This document shows positions 14,450 to 21,669 of a stretch of 23,240 bases of DNA, piece after piece. The position numbers were made by a program, and so were the translations under genes. Numbering within the stretch: the first letter of the stretch is position 1; each line of letters opens with the position of its first letter. Source of the DNA: DASWRT01 sp036403035 (GTDB taxonomy: Bacteria; Pseudomonadota; Alphaproteobacteria; ATCC43930; CGMCC-115725); contig DASWRT010000156.1 in assembly GCA_036403035.1 (NCBI GenBank), positions 1 to 23,240 on the forward strand, written 5' to 3'. Under the pieces are notes generated by a model, which did not search any database, was not told the DNA's origin, and saw only the letters and a program-made list of their open reading frames with translations.

Positions 14450-15040
14450 CTACTCCGCCGCGGCGTGCGACGCCGCCCCCTGCTGGGCCGCCGGGACACC
14501 CTCCGCGAAGATCTCGATGACCTTGCTGTTGAAGGCGGGGATGTCGTCCGGCTTGCGGCTCGTCACCAGCCCGCCGTCGACGACCACCTGCTGATCGACC
14601 CAGTTCGCGCCCGCGTTCCGCAGGTCGGTCTTCAGCGACGGCCACGAGGTCAGCGTGCGCCCGCGCACCACGTCGGCTTCGATCAAGGTCCACGGGCCAT
14701 GACAGATCGCGGCGATCGGCTTCTGCTGGTCGTAGAAGCCGCGGATGAAGCGGATCGCCTTGTCGTTGGTGCGCAGCTCGTCGGGATTGGCGACGCCGCC
14801 CGGCAGCAGCAGCGCGTCGTACTCGTCGGGGCGCACGTCGTCGAGCGTGCGGTCGGTCGCGATCTTGTCGCCGGGGTCGTGGTGGTTCATGCCCTGGATC
14901 GGCCCCTGGTGCGGCGCGATCACGTGCACCGTTGCGCCCGCCTCCATCAGCGCGCGGCGCGGCTCGGTGAGTTCGACCTGCTCGAACATGTCAGTCGCCA
15001 GAATGGCGACCGTCTTGCCGGCAAGGGTATTGCTGGCCAT
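14450..15040 (-). CDS. DJ-1/PfpI family protein (YhbO type)
   Basis: A 196-residue cytoplasmic protein of the PfpI/YhbO branch of the class I glutamine-amidotransferase-like fold. Catalytic features are Glu20 in ATDMFEQVEL and Cys113-His114 in the nucleophile elbow AAICHGPW. Other markers are DALLLPGG (75-82), LTSWPSLKTDLRNAGANWVD (130-149) and VTSRKPDDIPAF. Family members are stress proteins reported as proteases, chaperones or glyoxal/glycation-repair enzymes; which activity applies is debated. The last 20 residues are an Ala/Gln-rich tail. GGAG precedes the ATG. It is the first gene of the operon, 40 bp from a perfect sigma-EcfG promoter match, which fits a general-stress role. Confidence 0.92.
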   Translation of the reverse strand: MASNTLAGKTVAILATDMFEQVELTEPRRALMEAGATVHVIAPHQGPIQGMNHHDPGDKIATDRTLDDVRPDEYDALLLPGGVANPDELRTNDKAIRFIRGFYDQQKPIAAICHGPWTLIEADVVRGRTLTSWPSLKTDLRNAGANWVDQQVVVDGGLVTSRKPDDIPAFNSKVIEIFAEGVPAAQQGAASHAAAE

Positions 15041-15080
15041 AGCCTGTCTCCGTCCTCGTCATGGGAGGGTCTTCCCTGAC

Positions 15081-15105
15081 AACGACCGCGGCGGAGGGCG
15101 GTTCC
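15081..15105 (-). promoter_or_regulatory. Sigma-EcfG (general stress response) promoter
   Basis: On the minus strand, GGAAC is followed after exactly 16 bases by CGTT. This is the full consensus for promoters of the alphaproteobacterial general stress sigma factor EcfG, controlled by PhyR/NepR. Its -10 element ends 40 bp before the PfpI start codon, giving a leader of roughly 30-35 nt. The match is seen directly; control by EcfG is inferred from the consensus, the position and the stress-linked first gene. Confidence 0.75.
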
Positions 15106-15118
15106 GGGCGTCATCGCC

Positions 15119-15354
15119 GTGACACGCCGCACGGCGGACGAGGCGCGCTACGCCGCGGCGGTGACGGACAACGGCGCCGTCAAGACCTACGTCTCGCTCC
15201 ACGTCGTCGAGTACAAGGACGCTACGAGCCGAAATTCAGTCCGCAGAAGGGGCAGGTCACGGTCCGTCCGGACGTGCTCCAGACCGGCGAACTCTCGAAC
15301 CGTATGACCGTCGTCTCCGCCGCCGAGATCGACCGCAGCCTCGCACGAGGGGCG
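15119..15354 (+). pseudogene. Frameshifted remnant of an unidentified gene
   Basis: Two consecutive stretches in different registers read like real protein with strongly GC-rich third positions. The first (GTG at 15119) gives ADEARYAAAVTDNGAVKTYV and ends at VVEYKD. The second continues YEPKFSPQKGQVTVRPD and then TGELSNRMTVVSAAEIDRS. Restoring one G near 15219 would join them as VEYKDGYEPKFSP, so a single-base deletion explains the break. I do not recognise the family, and the 3' end of the gene is not evident. The gene starts just beyond the EcfG promoter region of the divergent operon. A programmed frameshift is much less likely than decay. Confidence 0.5.
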
Positions 15355-15720
15355 CGCGAAGAACCGCCGGGTGGAGCTGCTGCCCCGCTAAAGCTGATCG
15401 CTCGACCGCGCGACGAGAGCATCTCGTCCCTATTGCTTCCGCATTGCTTCCGCGGCACGCCGAGCTGCGCAGTATTCGCCACACAGCATTGTGTCGCGTG
15501 CCGCGCGCGCGTGTTTGCGATGTACGCGAGGCATCTTCGACGCGGCCGCGCCCTGGGCGCGCAATATCTAGGAGACGCGCGGCGACTGCGGTGGCGGCGA
15601 AGACAAAGGCGGGCCGGTGCGATGGCGGAAATCCTGAAAGCCCCCGGACTGAACGCGGCGTCCAACCGTGTGATTCTCAGCCGCCTCGCGCTTGCAGCAA
15701 GCAACGCCGAGGACAGATCC
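15355..15720. other. Region upstream of polygalacturonase, no supported gene
   Basis: No gene is supported. The frame of the polygalacturonase is open through this stretch, but the translation has no family likeness and the signal peptide starts only at 15721. An 11-bp tandem repeat (ATTGCTTCCGC twice, 15432-15453) is visible. The promoter of the polygalacturonase should lie here; I cannot place its boxes. Confidence 0.45.
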
Positions 15721-17364
15721 ATGACGGCAGCCATAATGGTGCGATCGATCCTGCTCGCCTTTGTCGCGCTGATCTGCACGGCAGGCGCCGGCCATGCACA
15801 GGCCAGCGCCTGCGACCCCCGAGCCTACGGGGCTGCCGACGACCGATGGACGGACAATGCGACCGCGATCCGGAACGCAATAGACGCATGTACCGCCCAA
15901 GCCGACGAAGCCGCCGTCACCGGGCCGGCCGCCATCTGCGACCCCCGTGCCTATGGAGCCGTCAACGACGGACGGACCGACAACGCAGCCGCGATCCAGA
16001 ACGCCATTGAGGCGTGCGCCGCCCGTGGCGGGGGCATCGTGCCGGTCGATGGTGGAGGCACCTACGTCACCGGGCCGATCTCGCTGCGCAGCAACGTCTT
16101 CCTGCGGATCGGCGACGGGACGACGCTGAAGAACACCACCGACCATGCCCGCTACCAGCCGGCGTTCATCGGCTATCCCTTCCAATTCCGGAACGACCCC
16201 GCCGCGACCGGCGGCGGTCCCAGTCTGCCCGGGCTGCCCGAGGCGATGATCTCGGCCTCAGGGGTCGAAAACACCGGAATCATCGGGACCGGGACGCTCG
16301 ACGGCAGCGGCGCCGACCAGGCTGCGGGGCCGACGCCGGACAATCCCGACGCGCTGAGCTGGTGGCAGCTTGCGGCCAACGCGAAGAGCGCCGCCTCCGC
16401 TCCCGGCTACACCTATCCCGGCTATCCGGATATCCCGACCAGCAACGGCCTGCCGCGCCCGTGGCTGATCGAGTTCTACGATGCGAGCAACGTCGTCGTG
16501 TCCGGGATCACCGTGACCAATTCGCCGATGTGGTGCCTCGGCCTGCGATACGTGAAGGGCGCCGTGGTCTCGGGCTACACCGTGCGCAACCCGCCCGACT
16601 CGCCCAACACCGACGGCGTGGATCTCGTCGGCGCAGAGAACGTGATGCTGGTGAAGCTCGACATCGCGACCGGGGACGACAATGTAGCGATCAAGTCGGG
16701 TCTCCCCGGCGTTCCGTCCGGCGCGTACTATGCGCCGCCCTACAACCTTCCGCGGACGCCGACCAGCAACGTCGTCGTGGCGGACTCCGCCTTCGGGCGA
16801 GGGCATGGCCTGTCGGTGGGCAGCGAGACGGTGAACGGCATTCACCGGATCTGGGCGAGCGACATCACTTTCGCCGGCACGGACAACGGTTTCCGGATCA
16901 AGACCGGGCGCGACCGCGGCAACCAGATCGATGAGATGTCCATCCAGAATTTGACGATGACGGACGTTCCGACCCCGCTCTCGATCAGCGAATATTACCC
17001 CACCATCCCGTCGCCCTCGGTTCCCGACATCGAGCAGGCGATAACGAACGAGCCTTTCGTCCACGACATCGCGGTCGCGGACGTGACAGCGACGAATCCC
17101 AGGACGGTCCGACCGGACGCGGTCACGACCGGCGGCCTCATCATCGGCGTGCCGGAATCGCCGATCTACAATCTCACCCTCGACCGGATACACATCAGCG
17201 CCGCGCAGCCCACCTACATGCGGCTGCGCAACCTCGTGGACAGCTCGTGCAGCGACGTGACGATCACGCCGCTCAAGGAGGGCGCGCCCAACGACGGCAG
17301 TACCTTCGACGACGAGGGCGGCCTGCGGAACGCTCCCGGCTGCGCGGCCGGGTCCGGGCAGTAG
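15721..17364 (+). CDS. Secreted polygalacturonase (glycoside hydrolase family 28)
   Basis: A 547-residue exported enzyme predicted to hydrolyse galacturonan (pectin) linkages. Residues 1-26 are a signal peptide ending AGAGHA. All four GH28 hallmarks are present on a right-handed beta-helix: NTDGVD (296-301), GDD with Asp319/Asp320, GHG (361-363) and RIK (392-394). The catalytic aspartates are Asp298, Asp319 and Asp320, and His362 is the conserved histidine. The usual N-terminal module (CDPRAYGA...DNAAAIQNAIEAC...YVTGPI) appears twice, an odd partial duplication listed separately. GAGGACAG precedes the ATG. It is a single gene with a strong hairpin downstream. It suggests contact with plant material. 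Exo- versus endo-action cannot be read from the sequence. Confidence 0.92.
   Translation: MTAAIMVRSILLAFVALICTAGAGHAQASACDPRAYGAADDRWTDNATAIRNAIDACTAQADEAAVTGPAAICDPRAYGAVNDGRTDNAAAIQNAIEACAARGGGIVPVDGGGTYVTGPISLRSNVFLRIGDGTTLKNTTDHARYQPAFIGYPFQFRNDPAATGGGPSLPGLPEAMISASGVENTGIIGTGTLDGSGADQAAGPTPDNPDALSWWQLAANAKSAASAPGYTYPGYPDIPTSNGLPRPWLIEFYDASNVVVSGITVTNSPMWCLGLRYVKGAVVSGYTVRNPPDSPNTDGVDLVGAENVMLVKLDIATGDDNVAIKSGLPGVPSGAYYAPPYNLPRTPTSNVVVADSAFGRGHGLSVGSETVNGIHRIWASDITFAGTDNGFRIKTGRDRGNQIDEMSIQNLTMTDVPTPLSISEYYPTIPSPSVPDIEQAITNEPFVHDIAVADVTATNPRTVRPDAVTTGGLIIGVPESPIYNLTLDRIHISAAQPTYMRLRNLVDSSCSDVTITPLKEGAPNDGSTFDDEGGLRNAPGCAAGSGQ
15811..16086 (+). repeat. Partial tandem duplication inside the polygalacturonase gene
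   Basis: The first unit (42 codons, 15811-15936) reads CDPRAYGAADDRWTDNATAI, then RNAIDACTAQ and VTGPAAI. The second (from 15937) reads CDPRAYGAVNDGRTDNAAAI, then QNAIEACAAR, the Gly-rich segment and YVTGPISL. The second copy is complete and resembles normal GH28 N-termini. The first lacks the GGG..VPVDGGG segment. Many differences are silent, so the duplication is not very recent. Confidence 0.85.
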
Positions 17365-17460
17365 GCGCCGGCCGGGGATCACAGCCGGAGTTTCTTGTCT
17401 CCGCACACAGCGGCCCCAAGGACGGCAAGTCGGGCGGTAGATAAGAAGAAGTTCAAAGAC

Positions 17461-17522
17461 CCGAGAGCGCCAGGATTTGGAAAAGGCGCGGGAAGCGCGC
17501 TGACAAATCCTGGCGCTCTCGG
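17461..17522. terminator. Long inverted repeat, likely bidirectional terminator
   Basis: Two perfect 19-bp arms (CCGAGAGCGCCAGGATTTG at 17461-17479 and its reverse complement at 17504-17522) enclose a 24-nt loop, which itself can form GCGCG/CGCGC. It lies between the ends of the convergent polygalacturonase and argG genes. On the plus strand it is followed after about 17 bases by a T-rich run (17541-17552, GTTTTTCTTTTT). On the minus strand it is followed by a looser T-rich stretch. The arms are much longer than a simple terminator needs, so a mobile REP/MITE-like origin is possible. Confidence 0.7.
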
Positions 17523-17557
17523 CGTCATGGCGCTTCGAGCGTTTTTCTTTTTCGGCC

Positions 17558-18772
17558 CTACCCCCTTGCCGCCTTCATCAGCCGCAGGCGCAGCGCGTTC
17601 AGCTTGATGAAGCCCTGCGCGTCGCGCTGGTCGTAGACGCTGTCTTCCTCGAACGTGACGTGGGCGAGGCTGTAGAGCGACTTCGGCGATTTGCGGCCGA
17701 CGGTGCGGATGCTGCCCTTGTAGAGCTTGAGCCGGACCGTTCCCTCGACGTACTCCTGGCTCTTGTCGATCAGCGCCTGGAGCATCTCGCGCTCCGGCGC
17801 GTACCAGAAGCCGTTGTAGATCAGCTCGGCATAGCGCGGCATCAGCTCGTCCTTGAGGTGCGCAGCACCCCGGTCGAGCGTGATGCTCTCGATCGCGCGG
17901 TGCGCCGTCTGCAGGATCGTGCCGCCGGGGGTCTCGTAGACGCCGCGCGACTTCATGCCGACGAAGCGGTTCTCGACGAGGTCGAGGCGGCCGATGCCGT
18001 GCTTGCCGCCCAATTCGTTGAGCTTGGTGAGGAGCTGCGCCGGCGAGAGAGTCTGCCCGTTCACCGCGACCGGGTCGCCGCGCAGGAAATCGATCTCGAC
18101 GTATTCCGGCTGGTCCGGCGCGTCCTCCGGCGCCACCGAGCGGCTGTAGACGAACTCCGGCGGTTCCTCCCAGGGATCCTCCAGCACCTTGCCCTCGGCC
18201 GAGATGTGCAGCAGGTTCGAGTCGACCGAGAACGGCGCCTCGCCGCGCTTGTCCTTGGCGATCGGGATCTGGTGCTTCTCGGCATAGTCGATGAGCCGCG
18301 TGCGCGAGGTCAGGTCCCATTCCCGCCACGGCGCGATGATCTTGATGTCGGGCTTCAGCGCGTAGCACGTCAGCTCGAACCGCACCTGATCGTTGCCCTT
18401 GCCGGTCGCGCCGTGCGCCACCGCGTCGGCGCCGACCTTGTTCGCGATGTCGATCAGGTACTTGCCGATCAGCGGCCGGGCGATCGACGTGCCGAGCAGG
18501 TACTCGCCCTCGTACAGCGCGTTGGCGCGGAACATCGGGAACACGAAGTCGCGGACGAACTCCTCGCGCAGATCCTCGATGAAGATGTGCTCCGGCTTGA
18601 TGCCGAGCATCTCGGCCTTCTTGCGCGCCGGCTCCAGCTCCTCGCCCTGGCCGAGATCGGCGGTGAAGGTCACCACCTCGCAGCCGTACGTCTCCTGCAG
18701 CCACTTCAGGATGATCGACGTATCGAGCCCGCCCGAATAGGCGAGCACCACCTTCTTGACCTGACCCTTCAT
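17558..18772 (-). CDS. argG: Argininosuccinate synthase
   Basis: ArgG joins citrulline and aspartate with ATP to give argininosuccinate, the penultimate step of arginine synthesis, in the cytoplasm. The 404-residue length is normal for the type-1 family. Motifs: the PP-loop AYSGGLDTS (11-19), FTADLGQGEE, GTSIARPLI, AHGATGKGNDQVRFE, PWREWDLTSR, SVDSNLLHIS, and near the C-terminus LYKGSIRTVGRKSP. The ATG at 18772 follows AGGGA; further upstream codons in frame do not match the family. It is a single gene, apparently not in an arg operon here. The promoter lies in the 328-bp gap shared with the divergent FecR gene. Confidence 0.97.
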   Translation of the reverse strand: MKGQVKKVVLAYSGGLDTSIILKWLQETYGCEVVTFTADLGQGEELEPARKKAEMLGIKPEHIFIEDLREEFVRDFVFPMFRANALYEGEYLLGTSIARPLIGKYLIDIANKVGADAVAHGATGKGNDQVRFELTCYALKPDIKIIAPWREWDLTSRTRLIDYAEKHQIPIAKDKRGEAPFSVDSNLLHISAEGKVLEDPWEEPPEFVYSRSVAPEDAPDQPEYVEIDFLRGDPVAVNGQTLSPAQLLTKLNELGGKHGIGRLDLVENRFVGMKSRGVYETPGGTILQTAHRAIESITLDRGAAHLKDELMPRYAELIYNGFWYAPEREMLQALIDKSQEYVEGTVRLKLYKGSIRTVGRKSPKSLYSLAHVTFEEDSVYDQRDAQGFIKLNALRLRLMKAARG

Positions 18773-19100
18773 CGTCCGTCCCTGCCTCTCGCGAGAGCGC
18801 ATCCGCCGGCGCCGCGAGCACCGCGCGCCGCGGTTCTACCGGGATCGCCCCGGCGCAGCAAGGGACCGGCAGGCGGAAGATGATCGGCAGACGAGGCGAA
18901 TCCAGGGGCGGATCTCCAAGACGATCCGCCACACAGCATTACGGCAAACGCAACCCATAAATGCTCGTAAAAGGTTCAGAGTCCTGCTTTCTGATTCAAG
19001 GCGCTTTCCAGGCGCATATCCATCATGGCATGCTGCATTTAATCAGTTCGAATATTTCGGCTTCTGCTGGCTCCGCCGACGGATTTTTGGGGGCAAGCAG
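18773..19100. other. Divergent intergenic region between argG and the FecR gene
   Basis: No gene is supported. There is a perfect 8-bp inverted repeat, GGCGGATC...GATCCGCC, with an 8-nt spacer (18907-18930), of operator-like size. To its right the DNA becomes AT-richer (about 18950-19090), where the promoter of the FecR/cyclase pair should lie. I see no arginine-repressor (ARG box) palindrome. Confidence 0.45.
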
Positions 19101-21665
19101 ATGGCGCTCGGGCGGCGCGCGGCATTCCTGTCGGCAGTCCTGGGGGTATTGTCGCTTTTCTCATCTGCCCCCGTGGCGCAGACTCCGCAGGTCGGCGTCA
19201 GCACGGCGGTAAATCCGGCGGCATCAGGCACGCCGCCCGATGCGCCGCGGCGTGATCTCTATATCGGCAACGAGATCGTCCACGACGAACGGATCCAGAC
19301 CGAGGACAACGGTCAGGCGCAGATCGTCTTTGTCGACCAGTCCGCCTTCACCGTCGGTCCGGGCTCCGACCTCGTCATCGACGATTTCATCTACGACCCG
19401 GCTACCACGCAGGGCAAGCTCGTCGCCAGCGCGGGCAAAGGCGTATTGCGCTTCATCGGGGGCGCGATCAGCAAGAGTCCCGAGAGCGTCGTGGTGAACA
19501 CGCCCGCCTCGATCATCGCCATCCGTGGCGGCGTCATGCTGGTAGCGGTCGATGGCGGCGCGACGACCGCAGTCCTGCTGCACGGAAACGAAATGACGGT
19601 GTCGACGCGAACCGGCGAAACCCGGCGCGTCGTCCGGGAGGAATTCGGCATAACGGTGGACGCCGCGGGCCGCGCCGGCACGATCCGGGCGATGCCGCAG
19701 GAAATCGTTTCGTTGAGCGCCCGCCTCGACCCGCATACGGCTCAGCGGCAGCAGGTGGACCCGGCACGGATTGCCGCCGTTCGTGATGCCGCCGGCACCG
19801 GCATCAAGGCGCGCTTCGAGGCGGTCAGGCCGGAGGTGTACCGCCGCGCCGGACTGGAAAAAACCGTGCTGAAATCCGACGGCGTCACGTCGCCGTTCGC
19901 CTTCTCCGGCGTTATTCGCCGCATCGGAACCAGCATCCCCGTCGGCGGCGACACGCTCGCGTACCGCGACGGCCGGCTCACGGCGGGACAGTTCGTCGCG
20001 ACGCTGCCGAACGGCCAGCTCTCCATCCCGATCCGTGCGGCGCCGGACGGCTCCTTCGCGTCGGCAGACGTCGAAACGCCATTCGGGCCGGCAACCGGCT
20101 CAGGCTTCATCTCCCCGGATCTCGGCTTCGTCTTCGCCGATCTCCGGCCAAGCACCGGCGCGGGTGAAGGACTCCTTCTCGTCTTCGGCGGCGGGTCGGC
20201 GCAAGCAGCGCTTCCGACGTCGCCGGCGCCGGGAACGCGCATCGCCTACAACACCATGGCCGTCGGAGGAGCGGGACTGCCGTTCCTCACCGGACAGGGC
20301 GGCGCTTCCATCCCCGGCGTCGCCTCGCCCCTGCTGCTCGCCTTCGGCGACACTCCGGGGCAAGCCGTGATGCTCCAGGCGGGGCTCGGCCTTCAGGGAA
20401 CGGGCGGCACGCAGACGTCCGCCCTGGTCGTCGCCGTCGGCGGCACGCTCGATTCCGGCGGGAAGACGGCGCTCGGCGGCTTCGTCCGCGGGACGGCGCG
20501 CCTCGATGCGTCGGCAGGCCCGACGCTCACCCGCGCCTCGCTCGGCACTGTCCGTGACGCGGACGGAAACAGCTTCTTCGGCGGGGGCGGGTCGCCATAT
20601 TTCGTGCTCGACCAGAACGGCTACGATCCGGCTGGGAATCCGGTCGCGTCGCTCGCCACCGTGCAAGCCTCTTCGACCCGGACGCCCGCCTCGCAATACG
20701 GCTTTGCCGTCGCCGCGCTGCCGCAGGGCGCTCCGCCCGCGGCGGCGTCGCGCACGGCGCAGACCATGACCGGGTTCGCCGCCGGGATCGCCGAGACGGC
20801 AGGCGGGCCGGGCCGCATCCTTGCCACGCGCGACTCCGACGACTTCACGCTCACGACCGATCCGTCCACCAACCGGATCGCCGTCCAGTTCGCTGCCGGG
20901 GACTCTTTCGGGCATCGCTCATACGGCCACCACGGAGAGCAGAGACTTGGGTTCGACCTCGGGGACTCTTCCTGGCATCGCTCGCACCGTCATCACGGAG
21001 AACAGAGACTTGTCTTCGGCGGCCTCGATGCGCCGGGACGTTCCGCCTTCATAGACGATACGTCGTTCGGGGCGGTGGAAGCGGCGTCGCCGCCGGCGAA
21101 TAGCTGGGCCGGCGGGAACAGCAGCGCCCTCGCCGCCGGCGGCGCGTTCATCAGCGCCGGCGCGGTCTCCGGCGCCCTCGCCGCAGCCTTCCCCGACGTC
21201 ACGTTCTGCAACTGCCAATACGCGCGTTGGGGTTTCTGGAGCGCGGCCCTCGACCACGGCTGGGGGCAGGTCCATCTCGGCACCTGGATCGCCGGCTCCG
21301 AAACGCCGCTCGCCGATCTGCCGAGGACCGGCATAGCCGCCTTCGCCGGCCACGCGATCGGTTCCGTCGACAATGCCGGCCGAAGCTACGTCGCCGCCGG
21401 CGCCTTCCAGGGCAGGTTCGACTTCGGGGCACGGACCGGAACGGTCGCCATCGCCAATTTCGACGGCCGCAGCGTCGGCGGATCGACGGCGAGCGCGAAC
21501 GGACGCAATTACCAGGGCGGCCTCTCGGGCAGCGGCCTCGCCGGCACGGTCACCGGCACGATGTTCGGTCCGAAGGCGGCCGAGACCGGCGGCGCCTTCA
21601 CGCTGACGCAGGCCGGCGGCGCGGCGGGGTACCGCGCGACCGGCACCTTTGCGGCACGGCGGTAG
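19101..21665 (+). CDS. Exported FecR-domain protein with TbpB-like C-terminal barrel
   Basis: An 854-residue protein. Residues 1-26 are a signal peptide. A FecR domain spans about 50-190, with DLYIGNEIVHDERIQTEDNG, QAQIVFVDQSAFTVGPGSDL, TPASIIAIRGGV and LLHGNEMTVSTRTGE. A long low-complexity beta-rich Gly/Ala/Thr middle follows. Two tandem His-rich 21-residue repeats are at 600-641. The last 100 or so residues have the pattern of the transferrin-binding-protein-B barrel (FQGRFDFGARTGTVAI, LAGTVTGTMFGPKAAETGGA). Classical FecR proteins are anti-sigma transducers in the inner membrane. This type lacks the TM anchor and sigma-binding part and is probably a periplasmic or surface protein. Only GGGGGCAAG lies before the ATG. 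A CHASE2 cyclase gene begins 4 bp after its stop. Confidence 0.8.
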   Translation: MALGRRAAFLSAVLGVLSLFSSAPVAQTPQVGVSTAVNPAASGTPPDAPRRDLYIGNEIVHDERIQTEDNGQAQIVFVDQSAFTVGPGSDLVIDDFIYDPATTQGKLVASAGKGVLRFIGGAISKSPESVVVNTPASIIAIRGGVMLVAVDGGATTAVLLHGNEMTVSTRTGETRRVVREEFGITVDAAGRAGTIRAMPQEIVSLSARLDPHTAQRQQVDPARIAAVRDAAGTGIKARFEAVRPEVYRRAGLEKTVLKSDGVTSPFAFSGVIRRIGTSIPVGGDTLAYRDGRLTAGQFVATLPNGQLSIPIRAAPDGSFASADVETPFGPATGSGFISPDLGFVFADLRPSTGAGEGLLLVFGGGSAQAALPTSPAPGTRIAYNTMAVGGAGLPFLTGQGGASIPGVASPLLLAFGDTPGQAVMLQAGLGLQGTGGTQTSALVVAVGGTLDSGGKTALGGFVRGTARLDASAGPTLTRASLGTVRDADGNSFFGGGGSPYFVLDQNGYDPAGNPVASLATVQASSTRTPASQYGFAVAALPQGAPPAAASRTAQTMTGFAAGIAETAGGPGRILATRDSDDFTLTTDPSTNRIAVQFAAGDSFGHRSYGHHGEQRLGFDLGDSSWHRSHRHHGEQRLVFGGLDAPGRSAFIDDTSFGAVEAASPPANSWAGGNSSALAAGGAFISAGAVSGALAAAFPDVTFCNCQYARWGFWSAALDHGWGQVHLGTWIAGSETPLADLPRTGIAAFAGHAIGSVDNAGRSYVAAGAFQGRFDFGARTGTVAIANFDGRSVGGSTASANGRNYQGGLSGSGLAGTVTGTMFGPKAAETGGAFTLTQAGGAAGYRATGTFAARR
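20898..21023 (+). repeat. 63-bp tandem repeat encoding His-rich 21-residue units
   Basis: Two units (20898-20960 and 20961-21023) encode GDSFGHRSYGHHGEQRLGFD and GDSSWHRSHRHHGEQRLVFG plus one further residue each. The shared core is H-R-S-x-x-H-H-G-E-Q-R-L. The repeat lies inside the FecR-domain protein, between the beta-rich middle and the C-terminal barrel. Its density of histidines (9 in 42 residues) contrasts with the rest of the protein. Confidence 0.85.
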
Positions 21666-21669
21666 CGGC

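Noticed and set aside
15477..15490. 14-base match (CGCCACACAGCATT) between 15477 and 18927
   Set aside because: One such match is expected by chance in a window of this size.
15061..15720. N-terminal extension of the polygalacturonase by about 220 residues
   Set aside because: The extension has no family likeness, and the signal peptide and ribosome site place the start at 15721.
17379..18932. 517-codon minus-strand frame overlapping argG in another register
   Set aside because: It is a shadow of argG in another frame; the real argG frame carries all family motifs.
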